Under the pieces are notes generated by a model. The model saw nothing but the letters and a program-made list of their open reading frames with translations. It had not been told where the DNA came from and did no database searches. Positions 32,302 through 41,036 of a stretch of DNA of 41,672 nucleotides are shown here, piece by piece. The DNA lies in assembly GCF_031181185.1 (NCBI RefSeq), contig NZ_JAPSKZ010000009.1, positions 1-41,672 of the forward strand. The letters are read 5' to 3'. Positions within the stretch are counted from its first letter, which is position 1. Each line of letters starts with the position of its first letter. This DNA comes from Phenylobacterium sp. GTDB taxonomy: Bacteria; Pseudomonadota; Alphaproteobacteria; Caulobacterales; Caulobacteraceae. Position numbers and translations under genes: made by a program.

Positions 32302-33296
32302 ACCCGCACCATCCGCTTGCCGCGGTTCTCGCCGTGCAGGAGGCCGACGAGGGCCTGGGGCAGGTTCTCCAGGCCGTCGATGACGTCCTCCTGCACCTTG
32401 AGCTGGCCCGACGCCACCCAGCTCTGCAGGTCGGCCAGCGCCTGGGTGCGCTTGTCGTCGAAGTCCGAAACGATGAAGCCGCGCAGGCTGAGCCGCTTGG
32501 TGACGATCAGGCCCGGCACGCCGCGCGGCCCGTGCCGCGGCGCCTCGCCGTCGTACTGGGAGACGGCGCCGCAACAGGCGATCCGCCCGAAAGTCTTCAT
32601 GCCGAACAGGCACGCTTCGAAGACGTCGCCGCCCACGTTGTCGAAGTAGACGTCGATGCCGTCCGGACACGCCTCGCGCAGCTGTTTCTTGAAGTCGGCG
32701 GCCTTGTAGTCGACGGCCGCGTCGAACCCGAGTTCGTCCGTCAGCCAACGCCCCTTCTCGGCTCCGCCGGCCACGCCGACGGCGCGGCAGCCCTTGATCT
32801 TGGCGATCTGCCCGACGATCGAGCCCACCGAGCCGGCGGCGGCCGAGACCACGACCGTCTCGCCCGCCTCGGGTCGGCCGCATTCCAGAAGGCCGAAATA
32901 GGCGGTCAGGCCCGCCACGCCATAGACGCTGAGCAGGTGCGTCAGCGGCTCCATCCGCGGCAGCTTGGTCAGCCGCTTGCCCGGCAGCGCGGCATAGTCC
33001 TGCCAACCCGTGTCTGCGAACACCAGGTCGCCCACGGCCAGCTCGGGCGTCTTGGACTCCACCACCTCGGCCAACGCGCCGCCCGCCATCACCTGGCCGG
33101 CGTTGAGGGCCGAGCGATAGGTCGCCCCCTGCATCCAGGCGCGGTTGGCCGCGTCCAGCGAGACGTAGCGCGTCCGCACCACCACCTCGCCCTCGCCGGC
33201 TCGCGGCCGCTCGCCCGCGACCAGGCGGAAATGGGCGGGGCTCCGAGAGCCGTGCGGCAGTTCGGCCAGCACGATCTGGCGGTTGGTCTCGGGCAT
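32298..33296 (-). CDS. NADP-dependent oxidoreductase, zinc-free MDR family (332 aa)
   Basis: Medium-chain reductase of the prostaglandin reductase/curcumin reductase (CurA-like) type, reducing alpha,beta-unsaturated carbonyls with NADPH. The nucleotide motif is SAAAGSVGSIVGQIAKIKG and the downstream signature is IDVYFDNVGGDVFEACL. The substrate segment RMNARIVV-like ending of the family appears as RLSLRGFIVSDF, and the end is LLHGENRGKRMVRV. No structural zinc cysteines are present. The ATG at 33296 has GAGAAAGG upstream; longer versions are not supported. It lies 26 bases after the DUF3089 gene, so it may be the last gene of the LPS-precursor operon. Confidence 0.88.
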   Translation of the reverse strand: MPETNRQIVLAELPHGSRSPAHFRLVAGERPRAGEGEVVVRTRYVSLDAANRAWMQGATYRSALNAGQVMAGGALAEVVESKTPELAVGDLVFADTGWQDYAALPGKRLTKLPRMEPLTHLLSVYGVAGLTAYFGLLECGRPEAGETVVVSAAAGSVGSIVGQIAKIKGCRAVGVAGGAEKGRWLTDELGFDAAVDYKAADFKKQLREACPDGIDVYFDNVGGDVFEACLFGMKTFGRIACCGAVSQYDGEAPRHGPRGVPGLIVTKRLSLRGFIVSDFDDKRTQALADLQSWVASGQLKVQEDVIDGLENLPQALVGLLHGENRGKRMVRV

Positions 33297-33322
33297 GGTC
33301 GCGCCTTTCTCGTCTTGTTGTC

Positions 33323-34414
33323 TCACCGTGCCAGGAAAGAGGCCAGGCGCCCTTTCGCGTCGGCCTCCAGGTCGGCGTAGAACAGGTTGAAGCCGGGCGC
33401 CTTGCGCCGCTCGGCCCAAGATCCGGTCTTCTTCAGCGACGCCGACTTCGGCCGGCTCACCAGCAGCACGCCGCCTTCGCAGCGGGCCGATACCTGGCGG
33501 GCCAGGAACGCCGGCCGCGCCCCCCACTCCAGCCCGGTGGCGTTCGCCGCTCCCTGGTGCAGGCGCGCCGGCGCGGGTCTGTCGGTCACCGCCCCTAGGA
33601 CGGGGTTGAAGCACAGGGCCGGTCGGGGCCGCAGGTTCACCAGCTCGCCGCGCTCATCCCAGATCAGCGCCCGGTCCAGCTTGCGCTTGGCCGCGTCGAA
33701 CTCACCGTCGTACGCCCGAACCCAGGCCGCCAGGCAGCCGGTCTGGCCGGGCTCGACGCACGGCGGGATCGGCGGCCGGTCGGCCGGCGCTACAGTGTCC
33801 ACCAGATAGGCCGCCACCAGCCGGCTGCTCAGCGTCGGATCGCGGGCGACCTCCTGCTCCAGGAGGCGCAGGCCCAGGGTGCCGCCCTGCTCCACGCCCA
33901 CCACGTAGAATGGCCGGCCGCCATTGTGGCGCTGGACATAGGTGCGGAACGCCTCCTGCACGTCGCCGTAGGCGAAGCGGCGCGCCTCCCGTGCGTCCTC
34001 GCGCAGGGTCAGCAGGCTGTAGAGGCTGGCCTGCCGGTACTTGGGCGCATAGACGCGGCCAACGCTGACGAACGGCCCCACGTAGTTCGGGGCCACGGCC
34101 TCGCGGAAGTGCTCGGCGGCGTGTGGATTGTCCAGCGGCGCGTTCCAGTGCTCGCCGCCGTCGTAGGTCGTGGGTGAGATGAAGAAGACGTCGGCCTGGG
34201 GCCCGCCTTGGCTGCGCGGCAGGAGCCACCAGGCCGCGCTGCGCGAATAGTCCGGTCCGGGCGGCGGCTTGTAGGTCTGGAACGGCGCCTTGGGGTCGAG
34301 CGCGGTCTGCTGCAGGTCGCCCCAGAACACGCCCACCGCCACGCCCACCAGCAGCACGGCGCCCAGTAACAGCGCGGTGAGCCACCTGCGTCGGCGCGGC
34401 TGGGCCTCGGTCAT
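33323..34414 (-). CDS. DUF3089 alpha/beta-hydrolase-like membrane-anchored protein without nucleophile serine (363 aa)
   Basis: DUF3089 protein, an alpha/beta-hydrolase-like family. Residues 12-30 are one membrane helix after a basic start (RRRRW), placing the domain in the periplasm. Family segments include AAWWLLPRS, ADVFFISPTTYDGGEHWNAP and NYVGPFVSVGRVYAPKYRQASLYSLLT. The nucleophile elbow is expected to read GHSQG but reads G173-V-E-Q-G177 here, so the serine is replaced by E175. Unless another residue takes over, the protein should be catalytically inactive. It follows hldD after one base and probably belongs to the same transcript. Confidence 0.8.
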   Translation of the reverse strand: MTEAQPRRRRWLTALLLGAVLLVGVAVGVFWGDLQQTALDPKAPFQTYKPPPGPDYSRSAAWWLLPRSQGGPQADVFFISPTTYDGGEHWNAPLDNPHAAEHFREAVAPNYVGPFVSVGRVYAPKYRQASLYSLLTLREDAREARRFAYGDVQEAFRTYVQRHNGGRPFYVVGVEQGGTLGLRLLEQEVARDPTLSSRLVAAYLVDTVAPADRPPIPPCVEPGQTGCLAAWVRAYDGEFDAAKRKLDRALIWDERGELVNLRPRPALCFNPVLGAVTDRPAPARLHQGAANATGLEWGARPAFLARQVSARCEGGVLLVSRPKSASLKKTGSWAERRKAPGFNLFYADLEADAKGRLASFLAR

Positions 34415-34415
34415 G

Positions 34416-35417
34416 TCAGCGATACGGATCGGGCTGGCTGAGGTAGCGGCCGACGTAGTCGCCGATGCCCTCCTCCAGCGACGTCATCCGGCCCGGGTAG
34501 CCGGCCTCGAACAGCCGGTCCATGCGCGCCTCGGTGAAGTACTGATACTTGTCCCGGATCGCCGGCGGCATCGGCGTGTATTCGATCTGGGCGTTCTTGC
34601 CGGCCGCTTCGAAGACGTTCCGGGCCATGTCCTCGAAGGTGCGGGCCGCACCCGATCCCAGATTGAAGATCCCGCTCACCTGTGGGCTGTCCAGCAGCCA
34701 GCGGGCGACGTTCGCCGCGTCGCGCACATAGACGAAGTCGCGCTTCTGCCCGCCGTCGGGCACGTCGGCCCGGTAGCTCTTGAAGAGTTGCACCGAGTGG
34801 CCCTCGCGCACCTTCGGCCAGATCTGGGCCGCCACGGACTTCATCGAGTGCTTGTGCTCCTCGTTGGGCCCATAGACGTTGAAGAACTTCAGCCCGACCC
34901 ACTGCGGCGGCGCGTAGTCCCGGTTCGCCTGACGTACGGCGAACAGGTCGAACAGCGCCTTGGACCAGCCGTAGGTGTTTAGGGGCCGGAGCCTGGCCAG
35001 CGCCTCGTAGTCGTTGTCGTCCTCGAAGCCGTGCTCGCCCCCGCCGTATGTGGCCGCCGAGCTCGCATAGATCAGCCGCCGCTGCCGGTCCGCGCACCAG
35101 CGGAACAGGTCGCGGCTGAGGGTGAAGTTCGCGTGGATGATTTTGTCGGCGTCCGGCTCCGTCGTGGAGCTGATGGCGCCCATGTGGACGACCATCTCGA
35201 CGTCGCGCCAGCGCTTCTCCAGCCAGTCGAACATGTCCTCGGGCGCGACGAAGTCGCCGATCGGATGCTTGGCGATGTTGCGCCACTTGCCGAGCTCGGC
35301 CTCGCGCAACCGGTCGCAGACCACCACGTCCAGGCCGCGGTCCTCGGCGAGCTTGGCGGCGATGTTCGAGCCGATGAAGCCCGCGCCGCCGGTCACGAAG
35401 ACGATCCTGCGGGTCAT
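34416..35417 (-). CDS. hldD: ADP-L-glycero-D-manno-heptose-6-epimerase (333 aa)
   Basis: Final step of ADP-heptose synthesis for the LPS inner core. It is an extended SDR with the NAD(P) motif TGGAGFIGSNI (9-19), catalytic Tyr149 and Lys153 in NTYGWSKALFD, and the serine region YASSAATYGGGEHGF. The middle segment VGLKFFNVYGPNEEHKHSMKSV is specific to HldD rather than other epimerases. ATG overlaps the hldE stop (ATGA), and the stop is one base before the DUF3089 start. Confidence 0.96.
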   Translation of the reverse strand: MTRRIVFVTGGAGFIGSNIAAKLAEDRGLDVVVCDRLREAELGKWRNIAKHPIGDFVAPEDMFDWLEKRWRDVEMVVHMGAISSTTEPDADKIIHANFTLSRDLFRWCADRQRRLIYASSAATYGGGEHGFEDDNDYEALARLRPLNTYGWSKALFDLFAVRQANRDYAPPQWVGLKFFNVYGPNEEHKHSMKSVAAQIWPKVREGHSVQLFKSYRADVPDGGQKRDFVYVRDAANVARWLLDSPQVSGIFNLGSGAARTFEDMARNVFEAAGKNAQIEYTPMPPAIRDKYQYFTEARMDRLFEAGYPGRMTSLEEGIGDYVGRYLSQPDPYR

Positions 35418-36883
35418 GACGGTTCTTTCTTCATGCGGGCGATGGCGGCGGTCGTGGAATAGCCGTCGACCAGGGCCGCCAGCTTCACCTCGCCGCCCCA
35501 GGATCTCACCTGTTCGGCGCCCACCACCTGGTCCTCGGAATAGTCCGCGCCCTTGACCAGCACGTCGGGCTGCGCCGCCTCGATCAGCTTCAGCGGCGTG
35601 AGCTCCTCGAACGGCGCGACCAGGTCGACGCTCTGCAGGCCGGCGAGCACCAGGGCGCGGCTCTCCAGGTCATTCACCGGGCGGCCCTCGCCCTTCAGCG
35701 CCTTCACCGAGGCGTCGGAATTCAGCCCCACGATCAGCCGGTCGCACCAGGCCTTCGCCTGGGTCAGGTAGGCGACGTGCCCGCGGTGGAGGACGTCGAA
35801 GCAGCCGTTGGTGAAGCCCACCCGCAGGCCCTGGGCGCGCCAGCGGGCGACCTCCTCCACCATGCGCTGCGGCGTGGCGATTTTGGCCTCGGCGGGCGCC
35901 ATGTGGGCTGTCAGCACCGCCTCCACCAGCTCTTCGGGGCCCACCGTCGCGGTGCCGGCCTTGCCCACCGCCACACCCGAGGCGAGCTGGGCGAAGGCGA
36001 TTGCGGTCTCCAGATCCGCCTGCGCGGCGAGAGCCAGGCCCAGGGCCGCCAGGGCAGTGTCGCCAGCCCCGGAGGCGTCGAACACCTCGCGCGCGACGGT
36101 CGGGAAGTGCCGCACAGGCTCGCCCCGCAGCGCCAGCGCAACACCTTTGCCGCCGCGGGTGACCAGCACGCCCTTCGCCGGCCAGAGCTCCAGCGCCCGG
36201 GTCAGGGCGGCCTCCACCTGGGCGTCGGTTTCCGCCGGCAGGTCCGTGGCGTGGGACAGCTCGGCGGCGTTCGGCTTCACGAGGTCGATGTCGCCATAGC
36301 GGGCGAAAGAACGGGCCTTGGAGTCCACCACGACCTTGGCGCCCGTCTCGGCGGCCACCTCACGGCAGGCGGCGATGACGGCGTCGGTCACCACGCCCTT
36401 GCCGTAGTCCGACAGCAGGATCACGCCCGCGCCCTGGGCGGCGTCCTTGATGGTGCGCACGAGATGCTGCTCGCACTCGCCCATGACCGGCCGGCTCTCT
36501 TCGAGGTCGACGCGCAGCAGTTGCTGGCCGCCCGACACGAAGCGGGTCTTCAGGGTGGTGGGCCGGCTGGCGTCGGTGACGAGATAGCCTTCGATCGCCG
36601 TTTCCTGCCCGACCAGCTCGGACGCCTGATGCCCTTCTGCGTCGCCGCCGACCAGGCCGACCAGAGCCACCGAGCCGCCCAGCGCAGCCACATTGCGGGC
36701 GACGTTCCCCGCCGCGCCCAGCATGACGATTTCGTGGCTGCGGGCCATCACGGGGATCGGCGCCTCGGGCGAGATGCGGCTCACGCGCCCGTAGACGAAA
36801 CGGTCCACCATCAGGTCGCCCACGCAGGCGACCCGCTTGCCCGGGACGTCGCCCAGGAGATGCTGGAGAGCGGCCAGATCCAT
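35414..36883 (-). CDS. hldE: Bifunctional heptose-7-phosphate kinase/heptose-1-phosphate adenylyltransferase (489 aa)
   Basis: Two-domain enzyme of ADP-heptose synthesis. The N-terminal ribokinase-fold kinase contains MLGAAGNVARNVAALGG and the catalytic DASGAGDT near 268-275. The C-terminal nucleotidyltransferase carries GFTNGCFDVLHRGHVAYL near 360-375 with the HxGH motif and ends with VDGYSTTAAIARMKK. The fused arrangement is as in E. coli; many bacteria split it. It overlaps hldD by 4 bases and follows kdsA by 34 bases, so KDO and heptose precursor genes sit in one operon. Confidence 0.96.
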   Translation of the reverse strand: MDLAALQHLLGDVPGKRVACVGDLMVDRFVYGRVSRISPEAPIPVMARSHEIVMLGAAGNVARNVAALGGSVALVGLVGGDAEGHQASELVGQETAIEGYLVTDASRPTTLKTRFVSGGQQLLRVDLEESRPVMGECEQHLVRTIKDAAQGAGVILLSDYGKGVVTDAVIAACREVAAETGAKVVVDSKARSFARYGDIDLVKPNAAELSHATDLPAETDAQVEAALTRALELWPAKGVLVTRGGKGVALALRGEPVRHFPTVAREVFDASGAGDTALAALGLALAAQADLETAIAFAQLASGVAVGKAGTATVGPEELVEAVLTAHMAPAEAKIATPQRMVEEVARWRAQGLRVGFTNGCFDVLHRGHVAYLTQAKAWCDRLIVGLNSDASVKALKGEGRPVNDLESRALVLAGLQSVDLVAPFEELTPLKLIEAAQPDVLVKGADYSEDQVVGAEQVRSWGGEVKLAALVDGYSTTAAIARMKKEPS

Positions 36884-36917
36884 GGCGTTCAGGGTGTGCG
36901 GCGCGTTGGCGGCAGGG

Positions 36918-37775
36918 TCAAGCCGCGCGGCTGACCTCGTGCAGCGCCTTCAGCTGGCGCAGCAGACCCTCGGCGGCGTCCAACGGCAGGGCGCTGGGCC
37001 CGTCGCACAGGGCCTTGTTGGGGTCCGGGTGGAACTCCAGAAACACTCCGTCCGCCCCCGAGACGACGGCGGCTTTGGCGATCACCGCCACGCCCTCGCG
37101 CCGTCCGCCGGTGGACGCGCCGCCGGTCCGCGGGTCGGCCCCCGGCAGCTGTACGGCGTGCGTCGCGTCGATGGTGACGGGACAGCCAAGCTTCTTCATC
37201 TCGCCGATGCCCAGCATGTCGACCACGAGGTTGTTGTAGCCGAACGACGAGCCGCGCTCGCAGAGGATGGTGATATCGGCGCCGCCCACGGCTTCCTTCA
37301 CCTTCGAGACGATGTTCTTGGCGTCCCACGGCGCCAGGAACTGCCCCTTCTTGACGTGCAGCAGGCCGCCCGTCGCGTGGATCGCCCGGGCCGACGCCAC
37401 GACCAGATCGGTCTGGCGGCACAGGAAGGCCGGGATCTGCAGGAGGTCGACGACCTGCGCCAGCGGCTCGGCCTGGTCCGGCTCGTGGATGTCGGTGGCA
37501 ATCGGGACATTCAGCGCGTCCTTGACCGCCTGCAGGGTCTTCAATCCGGCTTCGAGACCAGGACCCCGATAGCTCGAGATCGAGGAACGGTTCGCCTTGT
37601 CGAAGCTCGCCTTGAACACATAGGGCAGGCCGAGCCGGCCGCAGACGTCCTTCAGATGGCGGCCCACCGAAAGCGCCAGCGCCTCGTCCTCCAGCACGTT
37701 GAGACCGGCGATCACGGTCAGCGGCTGGTCGTCGCCGATAGCGAGGTTCCAGCGATCGAGCTTCAGGACGGCCAT
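36918..37775 (-). CDS. kdsA: 3-deoxy-8-phosphooctulonate synthase (285 aa)
   Basis: Condenses arabinose 5-phosphate with PEP to give KDO-8-phosphate for LPS. Family features are the start IAGLNVLEDEALAL, the segment VFKASFDKANRSSISSYRGPG, TDIHEPDQAEPLAQVVDLLQIPAFLCRQTDL and LCERGSSFGYNNLVVDM, and VTIDATHAVQLPG. AAGGAG stands about 6 bases before the ATG. The cysteine in LCERGSSFGYNN is a feature to examine for the metal-dependent form, though metal class cannot be settled by reading. It heads the operon kdsA-hldE-hldD-DUF3089, and the promoter should lie in 37776-37924, shared with the divergent cfa. Confidence 0.95.
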   Translation of the reverse strand: MAVLKLDRWNLAIGDDQPLTVIAGLNVLEDEALALSVGRHLKDVCGRLGLPYVFKASFDKANRSSISSYRGPGLEAGLKTLQAVKDALNVPIATDIHEPDQAEPLAQVVDLLQIPAFLCRQTDLVVASARAIHATGGLLHVKKGQFLAPWDAKNIVSKVKEAVGGADITILCERGSSFGYNNLVVDMLGIGEMKKLGCPVTIDATHAVQLPGADPRTGGASTGGRREGVAVIAKAAVVSGADGVFLEFHPDPNKALCDGPSALPLDAAEGLLRQLKALHEVSRAA

Positions 37776-37924
37776 AACGTCTCCTTCCGGCGGCGGGCGC
37801 GCCTAAGTCGCGCGAGCCGTCGCCGATCGCAAGCCCCGGCGGCCTGGGCCCTACAGCCGCGCCGATTCGCACCTACCTGTGGATCGGTGTTATCTTGACT
37901 ATGACGCTCAAGGGGGAAGCGACC

Positions 37925-39136
37925 ATGAGCCTGGATCGGACGATGCAGGATCTCGACGGTGCGCCCGCCGCCTTCAAGGCGGCCGTACGCATCATCGCCC
38001 GCAACTGGCAGGCGGGCGTTCTCGTCTTCGAACTTCCGGATGGACGCGAGGTCCGCACGAACGGCGCATCGCCGGGGCGCGAGGGGCGCCTCGTCGTCCG
38101 CGACTACCGGTTCATGAACCGGGTGCTGGCCTCCGGCGACATCGGCTTCGCCGAAGGCTACATGGCCGGCGAGTGGGATACGCCCGATCTCTCGACCCTG
38201 CTGGAGGTCCTGGCGCTGAACTTCAACAACATGCACCGCGTGGCCACCGGCAATCCGCTGATGTCGGCGCTGCACTACCTGAGCCACCTGCTGCGGCCGA
38301 ACACCCGCGCCGGCTCGAGGCGAAACATCCACGCCCATTACGACCTCGGCAACGCCTTCTACTCGCGCTGGCTGGACCCGACGATGACCTACTCGTCGGC
38401 GCGCTTCGAGAAACCAGGCGAGGCGCTCTCCGAGGCCCAGAAGCGGAAATATCGGACCCTCGCCGAGAGCATGGAGCTGAAGCCGGGGCAGCACGTCCTC
38501 GAGATCGGCTGCGGCTGGGGCGGCTTCGCCGAGTACGCCGCGCGCGAGGTCGGCGCTCGGGTGACGGGCATCACCATCTCGGAAGAGCAGTATCGCTTCG
38601 CCAAGGAGCGCATGTTCAAGCAGGGCCTGGCCGACCGGGCCGACATCCGGCTGGTCGACTACCGCGACGTGGACGGCCAGTTCGACCGCGTCGCCTCCAT
38701 CGAAATGTTCGAGGCGGTCGGCGAGCGCTACTGGCCCACCTACTTCGGCAAGATCCGCGAGAGCCTGGCGCCGGGCGGCCGCGCCGGCCTGCAGATCATC
38801 ACCATCCGCGACGAGCTGTTCGATCGCTACCGCCGCCGCGCAGACTTCATCCAGCGGTACATCTTCCCAGGCGGCATGCTGCCGTCCGAGGCGCGCTTGA
38901 AGGCCGAGACCGAGCGTGCGGGCCTCTCGTGGGCTGGGGTCAGCCGGTTCGGCCAGCACTATGCCGACACGCTCGCCGAGTGGGCGCGGCGCTTCGAAGG
39001 CGCCTGGGACGACATTCGGCGCCTCGGCTTTGACGAGCGGTTCCGCAAGCTCTGGAAGTTCTATCTCTCTTACTGCGAAGCGGGGTTCCGGACGGCGCGG
39101 ACCGACGTCGTTCAGCTCAGCTTGGCCCGGACTTAA
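37925..39136 (+). CDS. cfa: Cyclopropane-fatty-acyl-phospholipid synthase (403 aa)
   Basis: Transfers a methylene group from SAM onto unsaturated acyl chains of membrane phospholipids. An N-terminal lipid-binding region (about 1-130; GDIGFAEGYMAGEWDTPDL) is followed by the HYDLGNAFYSRWLDPTMTYSSA substrate segment and the SAM motif VLEIGCGWGGFAEYA near 191-205. Later landmarks are SIEMFEAVGERYWPTYF and the closing WKFYLSYCEAGF. ATG 37925 has AGGGGGAAG before it; a TTG ten codons upstream (37895) is less likely. It is divergent from kdsA, matching the shared envelope theme. Confidence 0.93.
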   Translation: MSLDRTMQDLDGAPAAFKAAVRIIARNWQAGVLVFELPDGREVRTNGASPGREGRLVVRDYRFMNRVLASGDIGFAEGYMAGEWDTPDLSTLLEVLALNFNNMHRVATGNPLMSALHYLSHLLRPNTRAGSRRNIHAHYDLGNAFYSRWLDPTMTYSSARFEKPGEALSEAQKRKYRTLAESMELKPGQHVLEIGCGWGGFAEYAAREVGARVTGITISEEQYRFAKERMFKQGLADRADIRLVDYRDVDGQFDRVASIEMFEAVGERYWPTYFGKIRESLAPGGRAGLQIITIRDELFDRYRRRADFIQRYIFPGGMLPSEARLKAETERAGLSWAGVSRFGQHYADTLAEWARRFEGAWDDIRRLGFDERFRKLWKFYLSYCEAGFRTARTDVVQLSLART

Positions 39137-39183
39137 GGCTTTCTGGCCTGTTGCAACGCGTGCGCCTTGCCTAAGTAGCGGCC

Positions 39184-40185
39184 ATGCAAGTCGCCAACAG
39201 CGTCCTGGACGCCATCGGGAACACGCCGCTCCTGCGCCTGCGCCGCGCCAGCGAGATCACCGGCTGCGAAATCCTCGCCAAGGCCGAGTTCATGAACCCC
39301 GGCCAGTCCGTGAAGGACCGCGCCGCCCTCTGGATCGTCCGTGACGCCGAACAGAAGAGGTTGCTGCGGCCCGGCGGCCGTATCGTCGAGGGCACGGCGG
39401 GCAACACCGGCATCGGCCTGGCCATGGTCGGCAAGGCCCTGGGCTATCAGTGCACCATCGTCATCCCACGCACCCAGAGCCAGGAGAAAAAGGACGCCAT
39501 TCGCCTTTACGGCGCCGAACTGGTGGAGGTGGACGCCGTCCCCTACGCCAACGAGAACAACTATGTGAAATATTCCGGTCGCTTGGCTGCGGAACTTAAC
39601 GCGAAGGAGCCCGCCGGCGCGGTCTGGGCGAACCAGTTCGACAACGTCGCCAACCGGCAGGCCCACGTCCACGGCACCGGCCCTGAGATCTGGCGCCAGA
39701 CCGACGGTAAGGTGGACGGCTTCATCTGCGCGGTCGGTTCGGGCGGCACCCTGGCCGGCGTGGCTGAGGTCCTGCGCGCCCATAAGCCCGACGTGGTGAT
39801 CGGCCTCGCCGACCCGCACGGGGCGGCGCTCTACAACTACTACACGGACGGCGAACTGAAGGCCGAGGGCGGCTCGATCAGCGAGGGCATCGGCCAGGGT
39901 CGCATCACGGCCAACCTGGAAGGCCTGAAGATCGACCGCGCCTATCGCATCTCGGACGAGGAGATGCTGCTGGCCATCTACGATCTCGTGGAGTTCGAAG
40001 GCCTGGTGATGGGCGGCTCCACCGGCATCAACGTCGCCGGCGCGATCCGCCTGGCCAAGGACCTCGGGCCCGGCCACACCATCGTCACCGTGCTGTGCGA
40101 CCACGGCCAGCGGTACCAGTCCAAGATCTTCAACCCCGAGTTCCTGCGGGAGAAGGGCCTGCCCTGCCCGCCCTGGCTGGAGTAG
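39184..40185 (+). CDS. Cysteine synthase A-like PLP enzyme (333 aa)
   Basis: O-acetylserine sulfhydrylase-type beta-replacing enzyme. The start IGNTPLLRLRRASEITGC is typical, the PLP lysine is K44 in NPGQSVKDRAA, and the substrate loop EGTAGNTGIGLAMVG and cofactor-phosphate segment VGSGGTLAG are intact. An insertion (NNYVKYSGRLAAELNAKEPAGAVWANQFDN) and a carboxy end FNPEFLREKGLPCPPWL match the longer CysK-like group common in alphaproteobacteria. This group makes cysteine but can use other acceptors, so the symbol is left blank. It sits just before sseA, another sulfur enzyme. Confidence 0.88.
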   Translation: MQVANSVLDAIGNTPLLRLRRASEITGCEILAKAEFMNPGQSVKDRAALWIVRDAEQKRLLRPGGRIVEGTAGNTGIGLAMVGKALGYQCTIVIPRTQSQEKKDAIRLYGAELVEVDAVPYANENNYVKYSGRLAAELNAKEPAGAVWANQFDNVANRQAHVHGTGPEIWRQTDGKVDGFICAVGSGGTLAGVAEVLRAHKPDVVIGLADPHGAALYNYYTDGELKAEGGSISEGIGQGRITANLEGLKIDRAYRISDEEMLLAIYDLVEFEGLVMGGSTGINVAGAIRLAKDLGPGHTIVTVLCDHGQRYQSKIFNPEFLREKGLPCPPWLE

Positions 40186-40193
40186 CGGCGCCC

Positions 40194-41033
40194 ATGGACC
40201 CGATGGTCTCGACCGACTGGCTGGAAGCGCATCTCTACGACGCCGACCTGCGCGTGGTGGACGCCACCCTGCCCTTGGTGGGCCAACCAGGGCACGGTCG
40301 CGACACCTACGAGGTGGCGCACATTCCGGGCGCAGTGTTCTTCGACATCAATGCCGTCGCCGACCGCTCGACCGATCTGCCGCACATGTTGCCGGCGCCC
40401 GAAGCCTTCGCGAAGGCGGCCGGCGAGCTGGGGCTCGGCCGCGACGCCACGATCGTCGTCTACGACGCCCACGGGCTCTACTCGGCCCCTCGCGTGTGGT
40501 GGACACTCCGGACCATGGGCTACCCGCGCGTCTTCGTCTTGGACGGGGGCCTGCGGAAGTGGCGCGCCGAGGGCCGCGTCGTCACCAGCGAAGCCGCCCA
40601 GCCAGCCCCCACGGCTGCGGACACGGCGTTCCGTCCCGAGTTGGTCCGCGACCTCGTGCAGGTCCAGGCGCACCTCCAGGCCGGCGACGCCCAGTTGCTG
40701 GACGCCCGCTCGACCACCCGCTTCCGCGGTCAGGCGCCGGAACCCCGCGCCGGCCTCCGCTCGGGCCATATGCCCGGCGCTCTGAACCTGCCCTTCGACG
40801 AGGTAGTGAACCCCGACGGCACGCTGAAGTCCGAGGGCGAGCTGCGCCCCCTGTTCGAGGACGTCGGCATCGACCTTTCCCGCGCCATCGTCACGACCTG
40901 CGGCTCGGGCGTCACCGCCGCGGTCCTGGCCCTGGCGCTCGCCCGGCTGGGCCGCGACGATGTTGCGGTCTACGATGGCTCGTGGACGGAATGGGGCGGG
41001 CGCCCCGACACCGCCGTCGTCACTGGAGCCTGA
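40194..41033 (+). CDS. sseA: 3-mercaptopyruvate sulfurtransferase (279 aa)
   Basis: Two-rhodanese-domain enzyme transferring sulfur from 3-mercaptopyruvate to thiols or cyanide. The N-terminal inactive rhodanese domain has HIPGAVFFDI and VVYDAHGLYSAPRVWW. The C-terminal domain has the active-site loop C236-G-S-G-V-T, whose sequence marks mercaptopyruvate rather than thiosulfate preference (CRKGVT). It begins 8 bases after the cysteine synthase, so the two are cotranscribed and deal with cysteine-derived sulfur. The TGA stop is one codon before the next gene in the same frame. Confidence 0.93.
   Translation: MDPMVSTDWLEAHLYDADLRVVDATLPLVGQPGHGRDTYEVAHIPGAVFFDINAVADRSTDLPHMLPAPEAFAKAAGELGLGRDATIVVYDAHGLYSAPRVWWTLRTMGYPRVFVLDGGLRKWRAEGRVVTSEAAQPAPTAADTAFRPELVRDLVQVQAHLQAGDAQLLDARSTTRFRGQAPEPRAGLRSGHMPGALNLPFDEVVNPDGTLKSEGELRPLFEDVGIDLSRAIVTTCGSGVTAAVLALALARLGRDDVAVYDGSWTEWGGRPDTAVVTGA
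41025..41028 (+). promoter_or_regulatory. Shine-Dalgarno sequence positioned for an ATA start of the GNAT gene
   Basis: GGAG lies 8 bases before the ATA at 41037, normal spacing for initiation there. It sits inside the last codons of sseA. No comparable sequence stands before the GTG at 41124. Confidence 0.6.
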
Positions 41034-41036
41034 TCC

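Noticed and set aside
37880..37905. TTGACT upstream of cfa as a -35 element
   Set aside because: It lies only about 30 bases before the ATG and has no convincing -10 element at the right distance.
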